Below, one piece after another: positions 8,094 through 17,668 of a stretch of DNA of 64,000 nucleotides. Within the stretch, counting starts at the first letter, position 1, and the number at the start of each line of letters is the position of its first letter. The stretch lies in the NCBI RefSeq assembly GCF_018476885.1, contig NZ_JAHCVJ010000002.1:248001-312000 (forward strand). The letters run 5' to 3'. The stretch comes from Geoanaerobacter pelophilus. Its GTDB lineage: Bacteria > Desulfobacterota > Desulfuromonadia > Geobacterales > DSM-12255. Made by a program: the position numbers and the translations under genes. The notes under the pieces are model-generated. The model was not told the origin of the DNA and searched no databases. It saw only the letters and a list, made by a program, of their open reading frames with translations.

Positions 8094-9821
8094 ATGTTCA
8101 AAGCATACCTCACTTCGCTGAGAAGCATCAGACTATTCATGCTTTCCTTCGGAATTGTCATGGGAGTGGTATTCCCGTTTTATTCTGCTATTTTTTTCGG
8201 AAGCAAGGCATTTACCCCACTTTACATGTTTGGTTGCATCGTCGCCGGATTGCTTGTTGGATCATTTTGCGCCCTGGTAATTAAGCAGGCACTGCAACTC
8301 CAGTTACAGTCAAATTTTGATTCTCTCTCCCGTATTTTCCCGCAAAAGACTATCGACTTTCCTCACAGCGGCAAAGATGAACTGGAATCCTTGAAACTGT
8401 GTCACAGCAGCTTTCTTGACCAAGTCGTTTCCATGGTCAAAAATGTTGCGGTCATCTCCCAAGACTATATCAATAAATCCAACGCGCTCGCCATGACTTC
8501 ACGCAAAATGGTTGAGGGCAATGAAACCTATGCTGAAAAAGAAAATGAAACTCTTGAGTCTGTTGCCAAAGTTAATGATTTTTTTAAAGCACTCATGAAA
8601 GAGATTGAAGACCTGAGCGTCCGTAGTGACGAGCATTCATCCTTTGCCACCGAGATCAACTCCACCACCGATTCCATTGCCCAGACGATTCGCAACTATT
8701 CCGACAGCGTATTGAACACATCGGCCTCCATCGAGGAGATGGCCGCCAACCTTAAGGAAATCTCTGGAAACATCGACGCACTTTCATCTTCTACCGAGCA
8801 GACATCCAGTTCAATCCAGCAAATTACTACGGCAATCAACAATGTCCGCGACAACACCCAGAAAGCGGTGGAAAGCTCCGTCAACGTAAGAATGCTGGCC
8901 CAGGACGGGATGAGGGCCATGACTGCCACCCAGAAGGCAATGCACGAGATAGAGCAAAGCACTGAAGAGTCATTTAATGCCATCGGCCGGCTTTCAGTTT
9001 ATTCTGCAAGGGTTGGAGAGTTTGTCAAGATGATCCAGGAGGTTGTTGAGCAAACCAACCTGCTGTCGCTGAATGCCTCGATCATCGCCGCCCAGGCAGG
9101 AGAGCGCGGCAAAGCCTTCGCTGTAGTAGCCGACGAAGTGCGTTCGCTGGCCCATCGGACATCATCGTCTGCGAGCGAGATCCAAGACCTGGTAAAAAAC
9201 ATCCAGAAGGAAACCGCATCTGTGCAGAGGGCAATCGCAATCGGCAAGGACCGCGGCAAGAGCGGGGTAAAGATCTCGGCCATGACCAGCGAGGCCCTTG
9301 AAAAAATCGAGGCCACTTCCACCGAAGTTGCCCAGATGATCCAGAGAATTGCCGCAACAACAGTAAAGCAGGCATCGGGCAGCAGGGTAATCAGCGAGGA
9401 AGCGGACAAGAACCTGGAACGGGTCCATCAGGTAACCCGCTCGATCAAAGAGCAGGAACGGGGTACAATTCTCGTGGTCTCGGCGCTGGAAGAGATGCGT
9501 GACCTGTCGCGCAAGGTCATCATATCAACTCAGGAACAGACAAAAGGCACCCACCTTTATCTGCAGAGCGTCATTGAGGATAACGAGCGGATGAAGCTGC
9601 TGCGCAAGAAGGCTCTGGAACAATTAACCCTCAGCGACAACCTGAAAGAATGCATCGGTGAATCAGGGCTGATGATGCTGGAGAACGTGAGAAATTCGAA
9701 GGAGATAGTGGCTCAGATAGACGCCCTGGCCAATTCCACAGAGAAACTGCAGCGGGAGATCATGCCGTTCAGCAGTCAAGAGGCAGAAGTTTCACCATCT
9801 CAGCCAGGCGTGGATTCCTGA
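8094..9821 (+). CDS. methyl-accepting chemotaxis protein without periplasmic sensor domain
   Basis: Chemoreceptor of 575 residues. Two membrane segments lie close together (about residues 13-36 and 42-64), so there is almost no periplasmic domain; sensing is likely from the membrane or cytoplasm. The rest is a long cytoplasmic coiled coil with the receptor hairpin tip [25 protein letters not shown] and downstream [18 protein letters not shown] (read in part). The tip differs slightly from the consensus (IIAAQAGE rather than VEAARAGE). A GGAG site precedes the ATG. Its 3' end overlaps tail-to-tail with the arsR-like gene on the other strand by 53 bases. Confidence 0.9.
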   Translation: MFKAYLTSLRSIRLFMLSFGIVMGVVFPFYSAIFFGSKAFTPLYMFGCIVAGLLVGSFCALVIKQALQLQLQSNFDSLSRIFPQKTIDFPHSGKDELESLKLCHSSFLDQVVSMVKNVAVISQDYINKSNALAMTSRKMVEGNETYAEKENETLESVAKVNDFFKALMKEIEDLSVRSDEHSSFATEINSTTDSIAQTIRNYSDSVLNTSASIEEMAANLKEISGNIDALSSSTEQTSSSIQQITTAINNVRDNTQKAVESSVNVRMLAQDGMRAMTATQKAMHEIEQSTEESFNAIGRLSVYSARVGEFVKMIQEVVEQTNLLSLNASIIAAQAGERGKAFAVVADEVRSLAHRTSSSASEIQDLVKNIQKETASVQRAIAIGKDRGKSGVKISAMTSEALEKIEATSTEVAQMIQRIAATTVKQASGSRVISEEADKNLERVHQVTRSIKEQERGTILVVSALEEMRDLSRKVIISTQEQTKGTHLYLQSVIEDNERMKLLRKKALEQLTLSDNLKECIGESGLMMLENVRNSKEIVAQIDALANSTEKLQREIMPFSSQEAEVSPSQPGVDS

Positions 9822-10059
9822 GAGAATAACAGACCCTGGTCCCTTCCCGCCTGGCATCCAGTATCCCGTTCTCCTTCATGACCTTTAGGTGTTGCGATAC
9901 CACTGCCTGAGGCAAACCCAGGCATTCCCAAATCTCCTTGACGCAGGAGCACCGTCCCGATAGCCCAACCACGATTCGCAATCGGACCGGATGCCCCAGT
10001 GTTCTCAAAACAAGGGCCTGTTCTTTAAAAGCGGTTTCATTGTGCTGATCAATGGTCAT
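9769..10059 (-). CDS. ArsR-family winged-helix regulator rich in cysteine
   Basis: A 96-residue ArsR/SmtB-type repressor. The winged helix is plain: [16 protein letters not shown], then a recognition helix [19 protein letters not shown] and a wing [10 protein letters not shown]. Five cysteines are present at about residues 37, 39, 46, 77 and 96. Cys37/39 sit where SqrR/BigR-type persulfide sensors have their first sensing Cys, and Cys96 at the C-terminus sits near the second; a C-x-C in this helix also occurs in arsenic and cadmium sensors. The ATG at 10059 overlaps the rhodanese stop (ATGA), which decides the start over an upstream ATG. It is the last gene of the efflux/rhodanese operon and may repress it. 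Confidence 0.85.
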   Translation of the reverse strand: MTIDQHNETAFKEQALVLRTLGHPVRLRIVVGLSGRCSCVKEIWECLGLPQAVVSQHLKVMKENGILDARREGTRVCYSLRNPRLAEMVKLLPLDC

Positions 10060-10433
10060 TGTTCCACCATGAACCCATTTCGGTACCACCCCATGATACC
10101 GTCTTGCATGTTATAGACCTCACCATATCCCTTACTTGACAGGAATCCAGCCACCAGATTGGAGCGTGACCCGACAGCGCAATAGACAACAACCGGACGA
10201 TTCCTGGGAACTTCGTTCAGGCGGCGTTCGATTTCATTGATCGGTATCAGTACCGATCCCTTCAACCTCGCCTGGCGATACTCTTCCCGGGTCCTGACAT
10301 CAAGCAGGTAGACATTTTTCTTCTGTTCGATGATTTTTTTCGCCTCGGCAGAGGCAATATTCCGGTAGCCCGCCGAAAAGGCAGTAACAGCAACCAGTAC
10401 CAGCAGAAAAACCAAAGATGCAATCCTGAGCAT
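10056..10433 (-). CDS. exported single-domain rhodanese
   Basis: A 125-residue protein with a hydrophobic N-terminus (about residues 3-20, LVFLLVLVAVTAFSA) that acts as signal peptide or anchor, so the domain works outside the cytoplasm. The rhodanese fold is shown by NVYLLDVRTREEYRQARLKG and the active-site loop YCAVGSRSN with the catalytic Cys near residue 85. Rhodaneses move sulfane sulfur through a Cys-persulfide. It follows the MBL-fold gene by 24 bases and is coupled to the ArsR gene. In E. coli YgaP a rhodanese is fused to a DUF2892 membrane pair; here the two halves occur as separate genes in the same operon. Confidence 0.88.
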   Translation of the reverse strand: MLRIASLVFLLVLVAVTAFSAGYRNIASAEAKKIIEQKKNVYLLDVRTREEYRQARLKGSVLIPINEIERRLNEVPRNRPVVVYCAVGSRSNLVAGFLSSKGYGEVYNMQDGIMGWYRNGFMVEQ

Positions 10434-10457
10434 TAAATCCCCCCTGTTGGAAATTTT

Positions 10458-11288
10458 CTATATTTCGACCGATGTCCCTACCATGGCGTGGTGATACTGC
10501 CCCGGCAGCTCCTGGTGCAGCTTGGCAGCGGCAGTGAACCCGGTACAATGGGCACCGTAGATCTTGCCAACCCCCATGCGGCGCAAGGCATTGACTGTTG
10601 CGCCTAACTGCTTCTGGGAGCAGAACCCGAGATGCGTCCCGCCGATTACTGCCTGTACCCGCTCCACCCCGGTCAATTCCCGCGCCGCTTCAATGGTGTT
10701 GATCAACCCGGCATGGCAGCAACCAAGCAGCAGCACCAGCCCTTTTTCACCAACGATCACCAGAGACTGGTCGTCACCAAGCGGATCGGCATGGCAACCT
10801 TTGCTGTCACAGAAAAGGCCGCTGTCGCCAAGCTCGAAACTGTTTCTGCGTGACACACTCCCGGTAAGGAAGATTGACGGGGCAATCTCCCTGCTCCCGT
10901 CGGCAAAATCGAATGCCGCCCCAATGCCTCGAAGATACTCCTCACCAAAAGGGATACCGATTGATAACGACTCGCCGTTATCTTTGACGCGATAGCGCGG
11001 GGTAAAGAGCGCCGGGTGGGCATAAATCGGCTTGGTTCCTGCCAGTTGCAGGAACTGCCGCAGTCCGCCGGTATGGTCGTAATGCCCGTGTGAAAGGGCA
11101 ACAGCCGACACCTGCCGGAGGTCGCGGTTCATCCTGGTCGCATTGTGCAGTAAGGTATCGCCTCCGCCGGTATCGAAGAGCAGCGAGCCGCCACCCCATT
11201 CAACCAGTGCGGCAAAGCCGTGCTCCCCGAGGGTCCCGCTGATCGGCCCGACAGAGTTGTCACACAAGATGGTGACCCGGAATCTCAT
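10458..11288 (-). CDS. metallo-beta-lactamase-fold hydrolase
   Basis: A 276-residue MBL-fold enzyme with the metal-binding motif H-x-H-x-D-H in [13 protein letters not shown] (about residues 70-80) and later metal-ligand histidines in [11 protein letters not shown] and GGTHLG. Length and the late GCCHAG segment resemble the MBL subgroup often labelled 7,8-dihydropterin-6-methyl-4-(beta-D-ribofuranosyl)aminobenzene 5'-phosphate synthase; it is not an obvious ETHE1-type persulfide dioxygenase. The ATG overlaps the stop of the DUF2892 gene (ATGA). Substrate is not known; the operon suggests a role in thiol or sulfur metabolism. Confidence 0.82.
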   Translation of the reverse strand: MRFRVTILCDNSVGPISGTLGEHGFAALVEWGGGSLLFDTGGGDTLLHNATRMNRDLRQVSAVALSHGHYDHTGGLRQFLQLAGTKPIYAHPALFTPRYRVKDNGESLSIGIPFGEEYLRGIGAAFDFADGSREIAPSIFLTGSVSRRNSFELGDSGLFCDSKGCHADPLGDDQSLVIVGEKGLVLLLGCCHAGLINTIEAARELTGVERVQAVIGGTHLGFCSQKQLGATVNALRRMGVGKIYGAHCTGFTAAAKLHQELPGQYHHAMVGTSVEI

Positions 11289-11509
11289 TTAGGGCAGCAT
11301 CCCTTGGGAAACCGCGGGACTCCCAGCTTGGCCAGAATATTGAACATCGGGCAGAACTGGGTAAACCCGGACTGGAACAGGTTAAGCCCGACAAACCCGG
11401 TGAACCAGAGCCAGTAGGGTGAATGGAAATGGGCCAGCAACAGCGAAACCAAGATAAAGCTTCCGGCTACGATCCTGACGATACGTTCGATGTAAAATTC
11501 CTCTTTCAT
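11285..11509 (-). CDS. DUF2892 (YgaP-type) small membrane protein
   Basis: A 74-residue membrane protein with two hydrophobic segments (about residues 8-25 and 30-48) and the DUF2892 features [13 protein letters not shown] and a C-terminal [14 protein letters not shown], ending in GCCPK. In YgaP this domain is fused to a rhodanese; here the rhodanese is encoded separately 850 bases downstream. The start is taken at MKEEFY because it has a good ribosome site (AGGAG, in the run before ATG at 11509); an upstream in-frame ATG lacks one. Its paired cysteines fit a sulfur-handling role, which is inference. Confidence 0.83.
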   Translation of the reverse strand: MKEEFYIERIVRIVAGSFILVSLLLAHFHSPYWLWFTGFVGLNLFQSGFTQFCPMFNILAKLGVPRFPKGCCPK

Positions 11510-11553
11510 GGTTTTTCTCCTATTTTTTATCCAGGGCAATTCGCGAATTGCCC

Positions 11554-11982
11554 CTACCGGGCAGACAGCATTTCCGCGATCTTGCCTGCCACCTCTCCGG
11601 TCAACACCGGACAGACCCCTTTGTGATTCTGCCGGATGATCTTACAGCAGGTAAAGTCGTATTTATCTTTGAACCATGAGTGAAGCTCCCTGGTCAGATG
11701 GCTGATCCGCTTCTTGTCGTCACCCAGCACCAGCCCCAGAGCCACCGTACCACCGGAAACCGCGCCGCAGATGCATCCGGAACCGGAGCCGCCCCCAAAA
11801 CCGCTTACCGTATGAACCAGAGACTCCGGCACCTCCGGAGTGAAGTGCTTCCTGATTACTTCCAGCACCGCCTCGGCGCAGTGGTATTTACCCGAGCGAT
11901 ACAGAGCCTCCCCCTCGATTCGGCAGAGTTCGCCAAGCTCCATGGCTTCAAGCGACTGCTGTTTCTTTTTTTGCCAGAACAT
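11554..11982 (-). CDS. C_GCAxxG_C_C family redox protein
   Basis: A 142-residue soluble protein of the C_GCAxxG_C_C family (putative redox-active protein). The family signature is visible in order: [34 protein letters not shown] and [13 protein letters not shown]. These spaced cysteines probably bind a cofactor or cycle between thiol and disulfide; the biochemical function is not established. The ATG at 11982 shares one base with the stop of the RND pump gene (TGATG), so it is coupled to the pump. Confidence 0.85.
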   Translation of the reverse strand: MFWQKKKQQSLEAMELGELCRIEGEALYRSGKYHCAEAVLEVIRKHFTPEVPESLVHTVSGFGGGSGSGCICGAVSGGTVALGLVLGDDKKRISHLTRELHSWFKDKYDFTCCKIIRQNHKGVCPVLTGEVAGKIAEMLSAR

Positions 11983-14900
11983 CAAACCTCCTCCTTTGTT
12001 TCACCCACATGATGTCGCTCTTTCCACGACTGCACAAGATAGTAAAGTACCGGTATGGTAACCCGCGACAGGGTGGTGGAGGCGATCTCGCCACACATCA
12101 TGGCAATCGCCAGCCCCTGAAAGATCGGATCGAAAACAATCACAAAGCTTCCGACTACCACTGCGCCTGCGGTTAACAGCATCGGCCTGAACCTTACCGC
12201 ACCGGCCTCGATAATTGCCTCGTCCAGCGCCATCCCTTCGCGCCTTTTAATCTCAGCGAAATCGATAAGGATGATAGAGTTTCGGACGATAATTCCGGCT
12301 AGGGCAATGAAACCGATCATAGATGTTGCGGTAAAGAACGCCCCAAACAGGGCGTGCCCCGGCAAGATGCCGATCAAGGTCAGCGGAATCGGCGCCATAA
12401 TCACCAGTGGTGTGGTGAAATCCTTGAACCAGGCCACCACCAGGATGTAGATCAGTACCATCACCGCACCGAAGGCAAGACCGAGATCGCGGAACACCTC
12501 GTAGGTAATGTGCCATTCGCCATCCCACTTGAGACCAGGCTTTTCTTCGCTCCACGGCTGCCGAGAGGCAAGTTGCTCGATCTTGTACCCTCCTGGCAGC
12601 GGGATGGCGGCAATCTCTTTCTGCATTTTGAGAATAGCATACACCGGTGCCTCGACAGCGCCGGCAACGTCACCGATCACATAAACGACGTTTTTCAGGT
12701 TCTTACGGTACAGCGACTTCTCCTCGAGCCCCTGTAGCGGTTTGACCAGCTGCGATAACGGCACGCTCCCCTTCTCACCTTGCAGGTAGATGGATGAAAG
12801 GGCAGTAATCGAGCTCCGGTCGCTTACCGGCAACCGCAGATTGAGGGTAACCGGCTCCTTTTCTTTCGGCAGGTGCAGCAGTCCGGCATCCATTCCACCA
12901 AGGGCGATACCGAGAGTCCGGGCAGCATCCTCAGCGGCAATGCCGTTCATGGCAGCCTTTTCCCGATCCACCGCAAAAGTAACTTTCTGGCGGTCATCCT
13001 CGCGATACCAATCAACATCAACCACGCCCGGGGTTTTGCTGAAGATCTCCTTGATCTTTTTCGCAATATCGGCCCTGGTGGCATCATCAGGCCCATAAAC
13101 CTCGGCAACGAGCGTGGAAAGTACCGGCGGGCCGGGCGGAATCTCTGCCACCTTGACCCGGGCGCCATACCTGTCCGCCACCGCCTTCACCAGCGGCCGG
13201 ATTTTTTTGGCAATATCATGGGACTGCAGTTTCCGTTCGGCCTTATGGGTGAGATTCACCTGTAGATCGGCCAGATTCGGCCCTTTGCGCAGATAATAGT
13301 GCCTGACCAGCCCGTTGAAGTTGAAGGGAGAGTTCACCCCGACATAGGTCTGAAAATTTACCACTTCCGGTACTGTTCTGAGGGCATCGCCCATCTCTGC
13401 AGCTATCCGTGCGGTCTGCTCCAGCGGCGTCCCGTCCGGCGCGTCGATGATCACCTGCAGTTCGTTCTTGTTGTCAAACGGCAGCATCTTCACCGTCACT
13501 GCCTTGAAATAGATGAGCGAGCAGGCAGCCAGCAGCAGGAGCACCACAGCCACCAGAAAACCGTTGCGTAGCGGCTTTTTGTGGATAAGCGCCCCCATGG
13601 CCCTGCGATAGAACGCCGTCAGTTTCGAGTCTTCGGGCTGCTCATCGCTGCCAGCGTGAGATTCCCCTTTCATGAAGCGATAGGCAAAGTACGGCGTTAC
13701 AATAAAGGCAATGAACATGGAGAGGAGCATTGCCATGCTGGCGCCAACCGGGATCGGCCGCATGTACGGCCCCATCAACCCACCGACAAACCCCATCGGC
13801 AGGATGGAGCAGATAACCGCGAAGGTGGCCAAAATCGTCGGATTACCGATCTCGTCCACTGCCCGCACCGCAGCTTCCAACGGCTTCAATTTGGTTGTGG
13901 TGAAGTAGCGGTGAATGTTTTCCACCACCACTATCGCATCATCGACAAGGATGCCGATGGAGAAGATCAGGGCAAAGAGGGTGATCCGGTTCAGGGTGTA
14001 GCCAATGAGATAGAAGATGAGAATCGTAAGTGCCAGGGTCACCGGAATTGCGATTGCGGCCACGGCTCCGGCGCGCCACCCCATGAACAGGGCGATCAGC
14101 AGCGTTACCGAGATTGCGGCCAGGAACATATGAAAGAGCAGTTCGTTGTTCTTCTCCTTGGCAGTTTCTCCGTAGTTGCGGGTAACCGTCACCTGCACGT
14201 CAGAGGGAATCACCTTTCCCTTCAGGAACTCGACCTTTTTCATCAGGTCTTCCGCTACCCAGGTGGCATTGGCGCCGGTGCGCTTGGCCACGGATACAGT
14301 AACTGCGGGATAGTTCCTGGCGGCGTTATGCTGCTGCGCCGGTGTGTGCTCCCCAACACCGGCCGCAGGACCGAGTCCGAAAAAGACATAATCCTGAGGC
14401 TCGGTAACGCCATCTTTCACTGTTGCCACGTCGGCAAGGTACACCGGCTTATTGTCCCTGACTGCCACCACCAACCGCTGCAACGCCTCGGCATCGCTAA
14501 AGAACTCCCCGGTCTGCACCAGCATTTCCCGGTTGGCCTCGCTGAAGGCACCGGATGCCTGACTAGCATTACCTTTCTGCAAGCTGGCTGCGACCTCAAG
14601 GGGTGAAACCCTGCGCGAGGCGAGCTTACCGGCATCAAGAGCTATCCGTACCTGCCGGGACACGCCGCCGGTGACCATTGCTTCGGCAACATTTTCCCCC
14701 TTTTTCAGCTCGTCACAAACCTCTTTGGCAACGGTGCGCAGAGTGGCGTGATCGTAACGATCTGACCACAAGGTAAGAGCAAGGATCGGAACGTCATCTA
14801 TCGATTTTGGGGAAACCAGCGGTTCACCGGCACCAGGGGGCAGGAGATTGCGATTGCTCATCACCTTGTTGTAAAGCTTAACAAGCGACTTCTCCATATC

Positions 14901-15215
14901 CTCGCCGACCAGGTAACGGACCGTGATGATCCCCATGCCGGGGCGGCTCATGGAGTAAAGGTATTCGACCCCTTTTATCTCCCAAAGCTTCCGTTCCAGT
15001 GGTTTTACCACCCGCTCCTGAACTTCTGCAGGTGATGCACCGGGAAGCGGCAGGAAGATGTCGATCATCGGCACCACGATCTGCGGCTCTTCCTCGCGAG
15101 GAGTCATCTTGATCGCAAACAGGCCGAGCAACAGCGCTGCGCCAACGATAAGCGGCGTCAACTTTGAATTTATAAATGCCCGGGCGATCTTCCCCGCAAA
15201 ACCTAGTTCAGTCAT
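11982..15215 (-). CDS. RND-family efflux pump inner-membrane subunit (AcrB-like)
   Basis: A 1077-residue resistance-nodulation-division transporter that uses the proton gradient to push substrates through a tripartite channel. Family features: N-terminal membrane segment (KLTPLIVGAALLLGLFAI), TPREEEPQI motif common to one AcrB subgroup, a central membrane block with LFSIGILVDDAIVVVENIHR carrying the proton-relay aspartates, and a second block with FIALAGIIVRNSIILIDF. Full length for the family. It sits 4 bases downstream of the membrane-fusion-protein gene and upstream of the C_GCAxxG_C_C gene. The TPREEEP type is often annotated as acriflavine/multidrug pump; the substrate here is unknown. 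Confidence 0.93.
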   Translation of the reverse strand: MTELGFAGKIARAFINSKLTPLIVGAALLLGLFAIKMTPREEEPQIVVPMIDIFLPLPGASPAEVQERVVKPLERKLWEIKGVEYLYSMSRPGMGIITVRYLVGEDMEKSLVKLYNKVMSNRNLLPPGAGEPLVSPKSIDDVPILALTLWSDRYDHATLRTVAKEVCDELKKGENVAEAMVTGGVSRQVRIALDAGKLASRRVSPLEVAASLQKGNASQASGAFSEANREMLVQTGEFFSDAEALQRLVVAVRDNKPVYLADVATVKDGVTEPQDYVFFGLGPAAGVGEHTPAQQHNAARNYPAVTVSVAKRTGANATWVAEDLMKKVEFLKGKVIPSDVQVTVTRNYGETAKEKNNELLFHMFLAAISVTLLIALFMGWRAGAVAAIAIPVTLALTILIFYLIGYTLNRITLFALIFSIGILVDDAIVVVENIHRYFTTTKLKPLEAAVRAVDEIGNPTILATFAVICSILPMGFVGGLMGPYMRPIPVGASMAMLLSMFIAFIVTPYFAYRFMKGESHAGSDEQPEDSKLTAFYRRAMGALIHKKPLRNGFLVAVVLLLLAACSLIYFKAVTVKMLPFDNKNELQVIIDAPDGTPLEQTARIAAEMGDALRTVPEVVNFQTYVGVNSPFNFNGLVRHYYLRKGPNLADLQVNLTHKAERKLQSHDIAKKIRPLVKAVADRYGARVKVAEIPPGPPVLSTLVAEVYGPDDATRADIAKKIKEIFSKTPGVVDVDWYREDDRQKVTFAVDREKAAMNGIAAEDAARTLGIALGGMDAGLLHLPKEKEPVTLNLRLPVSDRSSITALSSIYLQGEKGSVPLSQLVKPLQGLEEKSLYRKNLKNVVYVIGDVAGAVEAPVYAILKMQKEIAAIPLPGGYKIEQLASRQPWSEEKPGLKWDGEWHITYEVFRDLGLAFGAVMVLIYILVVAWFKDFTTPLVIMAPIPLTLIGILPGHALFGAFFTATSMIGFIALAGIIVRNSIILIDFAEIKRREGMALDEAIIEAGAVRFRPMLLTAGAVVVGSFVIVFDPIFQGLAIAMMCGEIASTTLSRVTIPVLYYLVQSWKERHHVGETKEEV

Positions 15216-15219
15216 GCTG

Positions 15220-16323
15220 TCACTCCACCTTCACGCCGTCAGTAACCTTATCCGCCCCGCTAACCACCACCCGCTCTCCTACTGTAACGCCAGACAAGAT
15301 TTCCACCTTGTCACCCACTATTCTGCCCGGTTTGACAAGCCTCATCCTGGCAATATTGCCGCTGTCAACCACCCAGACCGACGTGAGAGTACCGCGCTCC
15401 AGCACCGCGCCCCTGGGGAGCAGGATGCCGCGGACAGTGCCCTGCAGCAGATAGACCCGGCCATAAGTACCGGAACGTACCCCCTTGCCGCTGACCGGAA
15501 TCTTGACGGTAAAGGTCCTGCTGGCCGGATCGACAACCGGGACCACTTCCGAGACAACCCCGGACCGGGGCTGTTGCCCGTCAATGACCATCTCCACTGA
15601 CTGTCCTGCAGTCACTCCCCCCTTGAGCGTTTCTGGCACCTGAACATGCAGCCGGTAACCCGATTCCTCCTCAACCGAAAGGACCGGCGTCCCCGGAAAT
15701 ACCGTGGCCCCACGGTCCGCCGCCTTTGCGGTCACTACCCCGCTGATCGGCGAGACCAGGCGGGTGTATCCGGAAATAACCGCGGCCGCCCTGGAGTTTT
15801 CCTTCGCTTGCACCAGCCTTGACTCGGCACGCAGCACCCCCTGTTCGGCAACCTCCTGCTCGGACTTCCGGGTCTCAAACTCCTGCTTCGTTACTGCCTG
15901 CTCGCTATAAAGTTTCTGAAAGCGTTGAAACGTGCCGTCAGCCAGCTTCTTTCTCGATTTTGCCTCTTCAAGCGCCCGCTTTGCTTCTTCGACTCCAGCC
16001 TCAGCTGCCGAAGCGCCGGCCAGCGTCTCATTGGCTTCCAGAACCGCCAGTGTCTGCCCCTTCCTGACCCGGTCCCCTTCCTTGACGTTCATGGCCGTAA
16101 TAGTGCCGGCAACGCGCGCCGCGACAACTGCGCTGGTAACGGCCATAACCGTCCCCACCGCCTCCTGACGTTGCGGAACCTCACTTGCAGTAACCTGTTC
16201 AAGGCGCACCCCTTTGACCACCTGAGCCACACCTTTGCTGGTTGTCCCCTCATGCCGGTCTCCGCTGCACCCGGTTACAGCCATCATCAAGGCGACAATA
16301 AACGCCACCAGTCTCATCCTCAT
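15220..16323 (-). CDS. periplasmic adaptor (membrane-fusion) subunit of RND pump
   Basis: A 367-residue HlyD/AcrA-like adaptor. The N-terminus looks like a lipoprotein signal (FIVALMMAVTGCSGD, lipobox Cys near residue 19). The lipoyl half-motifs (VAARVAGTITAMNVKEGDRV and ISGVVTAKAADRGATV, near residues 68-88 and 198-213) flank a helical hairpin (AEAGVEEAKRALEEAKS), followed by beta-barrel and membrane-proximal domains. It links the RND subunit to the TolC channel. Its ATG overlaps the stop of the upstream TolC-like gene and it ends 4 bases before the pump gene, so stoichiometric co-expression is expected. Confidence 0.93.
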   Translation of the reverse strand: MRMRLVAFIVALMMAVTGCSGDRHEGTTSKGVAQVVKGVRLEQVTASEVPQRQEAVGTVMAVTSAVVAARVAGTITAMNVKEGDRVRKGQTLAVLEANETLAGASAAEAGVEEAKRALEEAKSRKKLADGTFQRFQKLYSEQAVTKQEFETRKSEQEVAEQGVLRAESRLVQAKENSRAAAVISGYTRLVSPISGVVTAKAADRGATVFPGTPVLSVEEESGYRLHVQVPETLKGGVTAGQSVEMVIDGQQPRSGVVSEVVPVVDPASRTFTVKIPVSGKGVRSGTYGRVYLLQGTVRGILLPRGAVLERGTLTSVWVVDSGNIARMRLVKPGRIVGDKVEILSGVTVGERVVVSGADKVTDGVKVE

Positions 16324-17648
16324 CGCACTACCTCCTTCAAAAAAAGCCCTGCTCTCTGGTAAACAGTGGCAGTTGCCAGAGCAAAACCTGCCTCATTTTC
16401 GGCAAGCTGGGCACGTACCCGGTTCAGCGCAGTCTGGGCATCCAGCAGTTCAACAGCTGTTGAGAGATCATTTTCAAACCGTTTGCTGACGAGCCGGACC
16501 ATCTCTTCGGCATCTTTTATTGCGGTTCTGGAAACTGCCAAGCGCTTCTCCGACTCGGAACGACGCAACAACGCCTCCCTGATCTGGATTGAGGCCTCCT
16601 GCCTCAACGCCTGCTGATAAGACTCTGCGGCATTCCTCTTGGCCCGTGCCCGCTCAATCTCGCCCCGATTTTTGAGAGGTCCCGCAATATCCCATCTGAG
16701 CACAGCTCCGGCAACCCAACTGTCATTATCTCGTCCGCCCGGCAGGTCGCGATCATTCATCTGGTACGATCCGGATGCGTACAGTGTCGGCCAATTGCTC
16801 CCCTTAACAACAGCAACAGCAGCATCACCCCTGGCAACTTCCGCGGCCGACTCCTTGATGTCAGGCCTGCCGATAAGTGCCTCTTGCTCGAGATATTCCT
16901 GAGACACCGTCAACTCAAGAGCAGTGACATGCTCTGCAATGCCGGGAGCAGCCCCGGACGGCAACCCCACAACCTGGCCAAGCCGCAGCCGTGCCAGTTT
17001 CACTTCATTTTCAGCGGTTATTCTCTGCTGTTCCAGCTCGGCAAGAAAGGTAGCGATCCTCAGCTCGTCATATTTCAGTCCGACCCCGGACTCGCTCCGC
17101 ACCCCGGCAATCCTCCGGTGCTCAGTGGCATCCCTGACGGCCTGCTCTGCTACTGACAGTTGCACCCTGCTCTTCTGTACATTAAGATAGGCAGCGTAAA
17201 CCTGGAAGGCGATCTCCTGCTTTCTCTTTTCGAGGGCATGGTCACTGAGCGACAACTCTAAGCCGGCAACATCCATTCCACGAATGAGGTTCATGTCGAA
17301 AAGCGGCTGCTCGACCGTGAAAGCAGTCTGGAAGTCCCCTGTGGGGTCAGGATGGTTGAGGTCGCCGGCCATCGAGAACCGCCCTTGGTCAAGTTTCATC
17401 ATGAATGCCCTGGTGCCGGAGTTGGTCAAGACGGCACGCTCTTCAAAAATAACGCGCGGCAGGTAACGGGAACGGCTCGACTTGACCCCGGCCGCATTAG
17501 CGGCACTCTCATAGCTTGACGCCTTTACCAGGAGATTTTTTTCCAGGGCAAGGCTCAACGCTTCTTTAAGCCCAAGTTGTTCCTCGGCATATGAAGCGTT
17601 GGCAAAGGCAAGAAGAACAATAATTATCAGAATTTTATGCATGCGCAT
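16320..17648 (-). CDS. TolC-family outer-membrane efflux channel
   Basis: A 442-residue outer-membrane factor, first gene of the operon. Signal peptide (about residues 3-20, ending NASYA) then two repeats of the long helices and short strands typical of TolC: LKEALSLALEKNLLVKASSY at the start, MKLDQGRF in the first strand region, and VRLVSKRFENDLSTAVELLDAQ near the end. It forms the exit duct for the RND/adaptor pair. The start at 17648 has an AGGGG site; an in-frame TTG at 17669 and an ATG at 17642 are less likely. A consensus-like promoter lies about 40 bases upstream. Confidence 0.92.
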   Translation of the reverse strand: MRMHKILIIIVLLAFANASYAEEQLGLKEALSLALEKNLLVKASSYESAANAAGVKSSRSRYLPRVIFEERAVLTNSGTRAFMMKLDQGRFSMAGDLNHPDPTGDFQTAFTVEQPLFDMNLIRGMDVAGLELSLSDHALEKRKQEIAFQVYAAYLNVQKSRVQLSVAEQAVRDATEHRRIAGVRSESGVGLKYDELRIATFLAELEQQRITAENEVKLARLRLGQVVGLPSGAAPGIAEHVTALELTVSQEYLEQEALIGRPDIKESAAEVARGDAAVAVVKGSNWPTLYASGSYQMNDRDLPGGRDNDSWVAGAVLRWDIAGPLKNRGEIERARAKRNAAESYQQALRQEASIQIREALLRRSESEKRLAVSRTAIKDAEEMVRLVSKRFENDLSTAVELLDAQTALNRVRAQLAENEAGFALATATVYQRAGLFLKEVVR

Positions 17649-17668
17649 GCGCACCCCTAGACAAAGCA

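Noticed and set aside
13581-14606. 341-codon open frame on the plus strand across the RND pump gene
   Set aside because: Antisense to conserved transporter motifs; the translation is rich in His, Arg and Gly with no recognisable domain.
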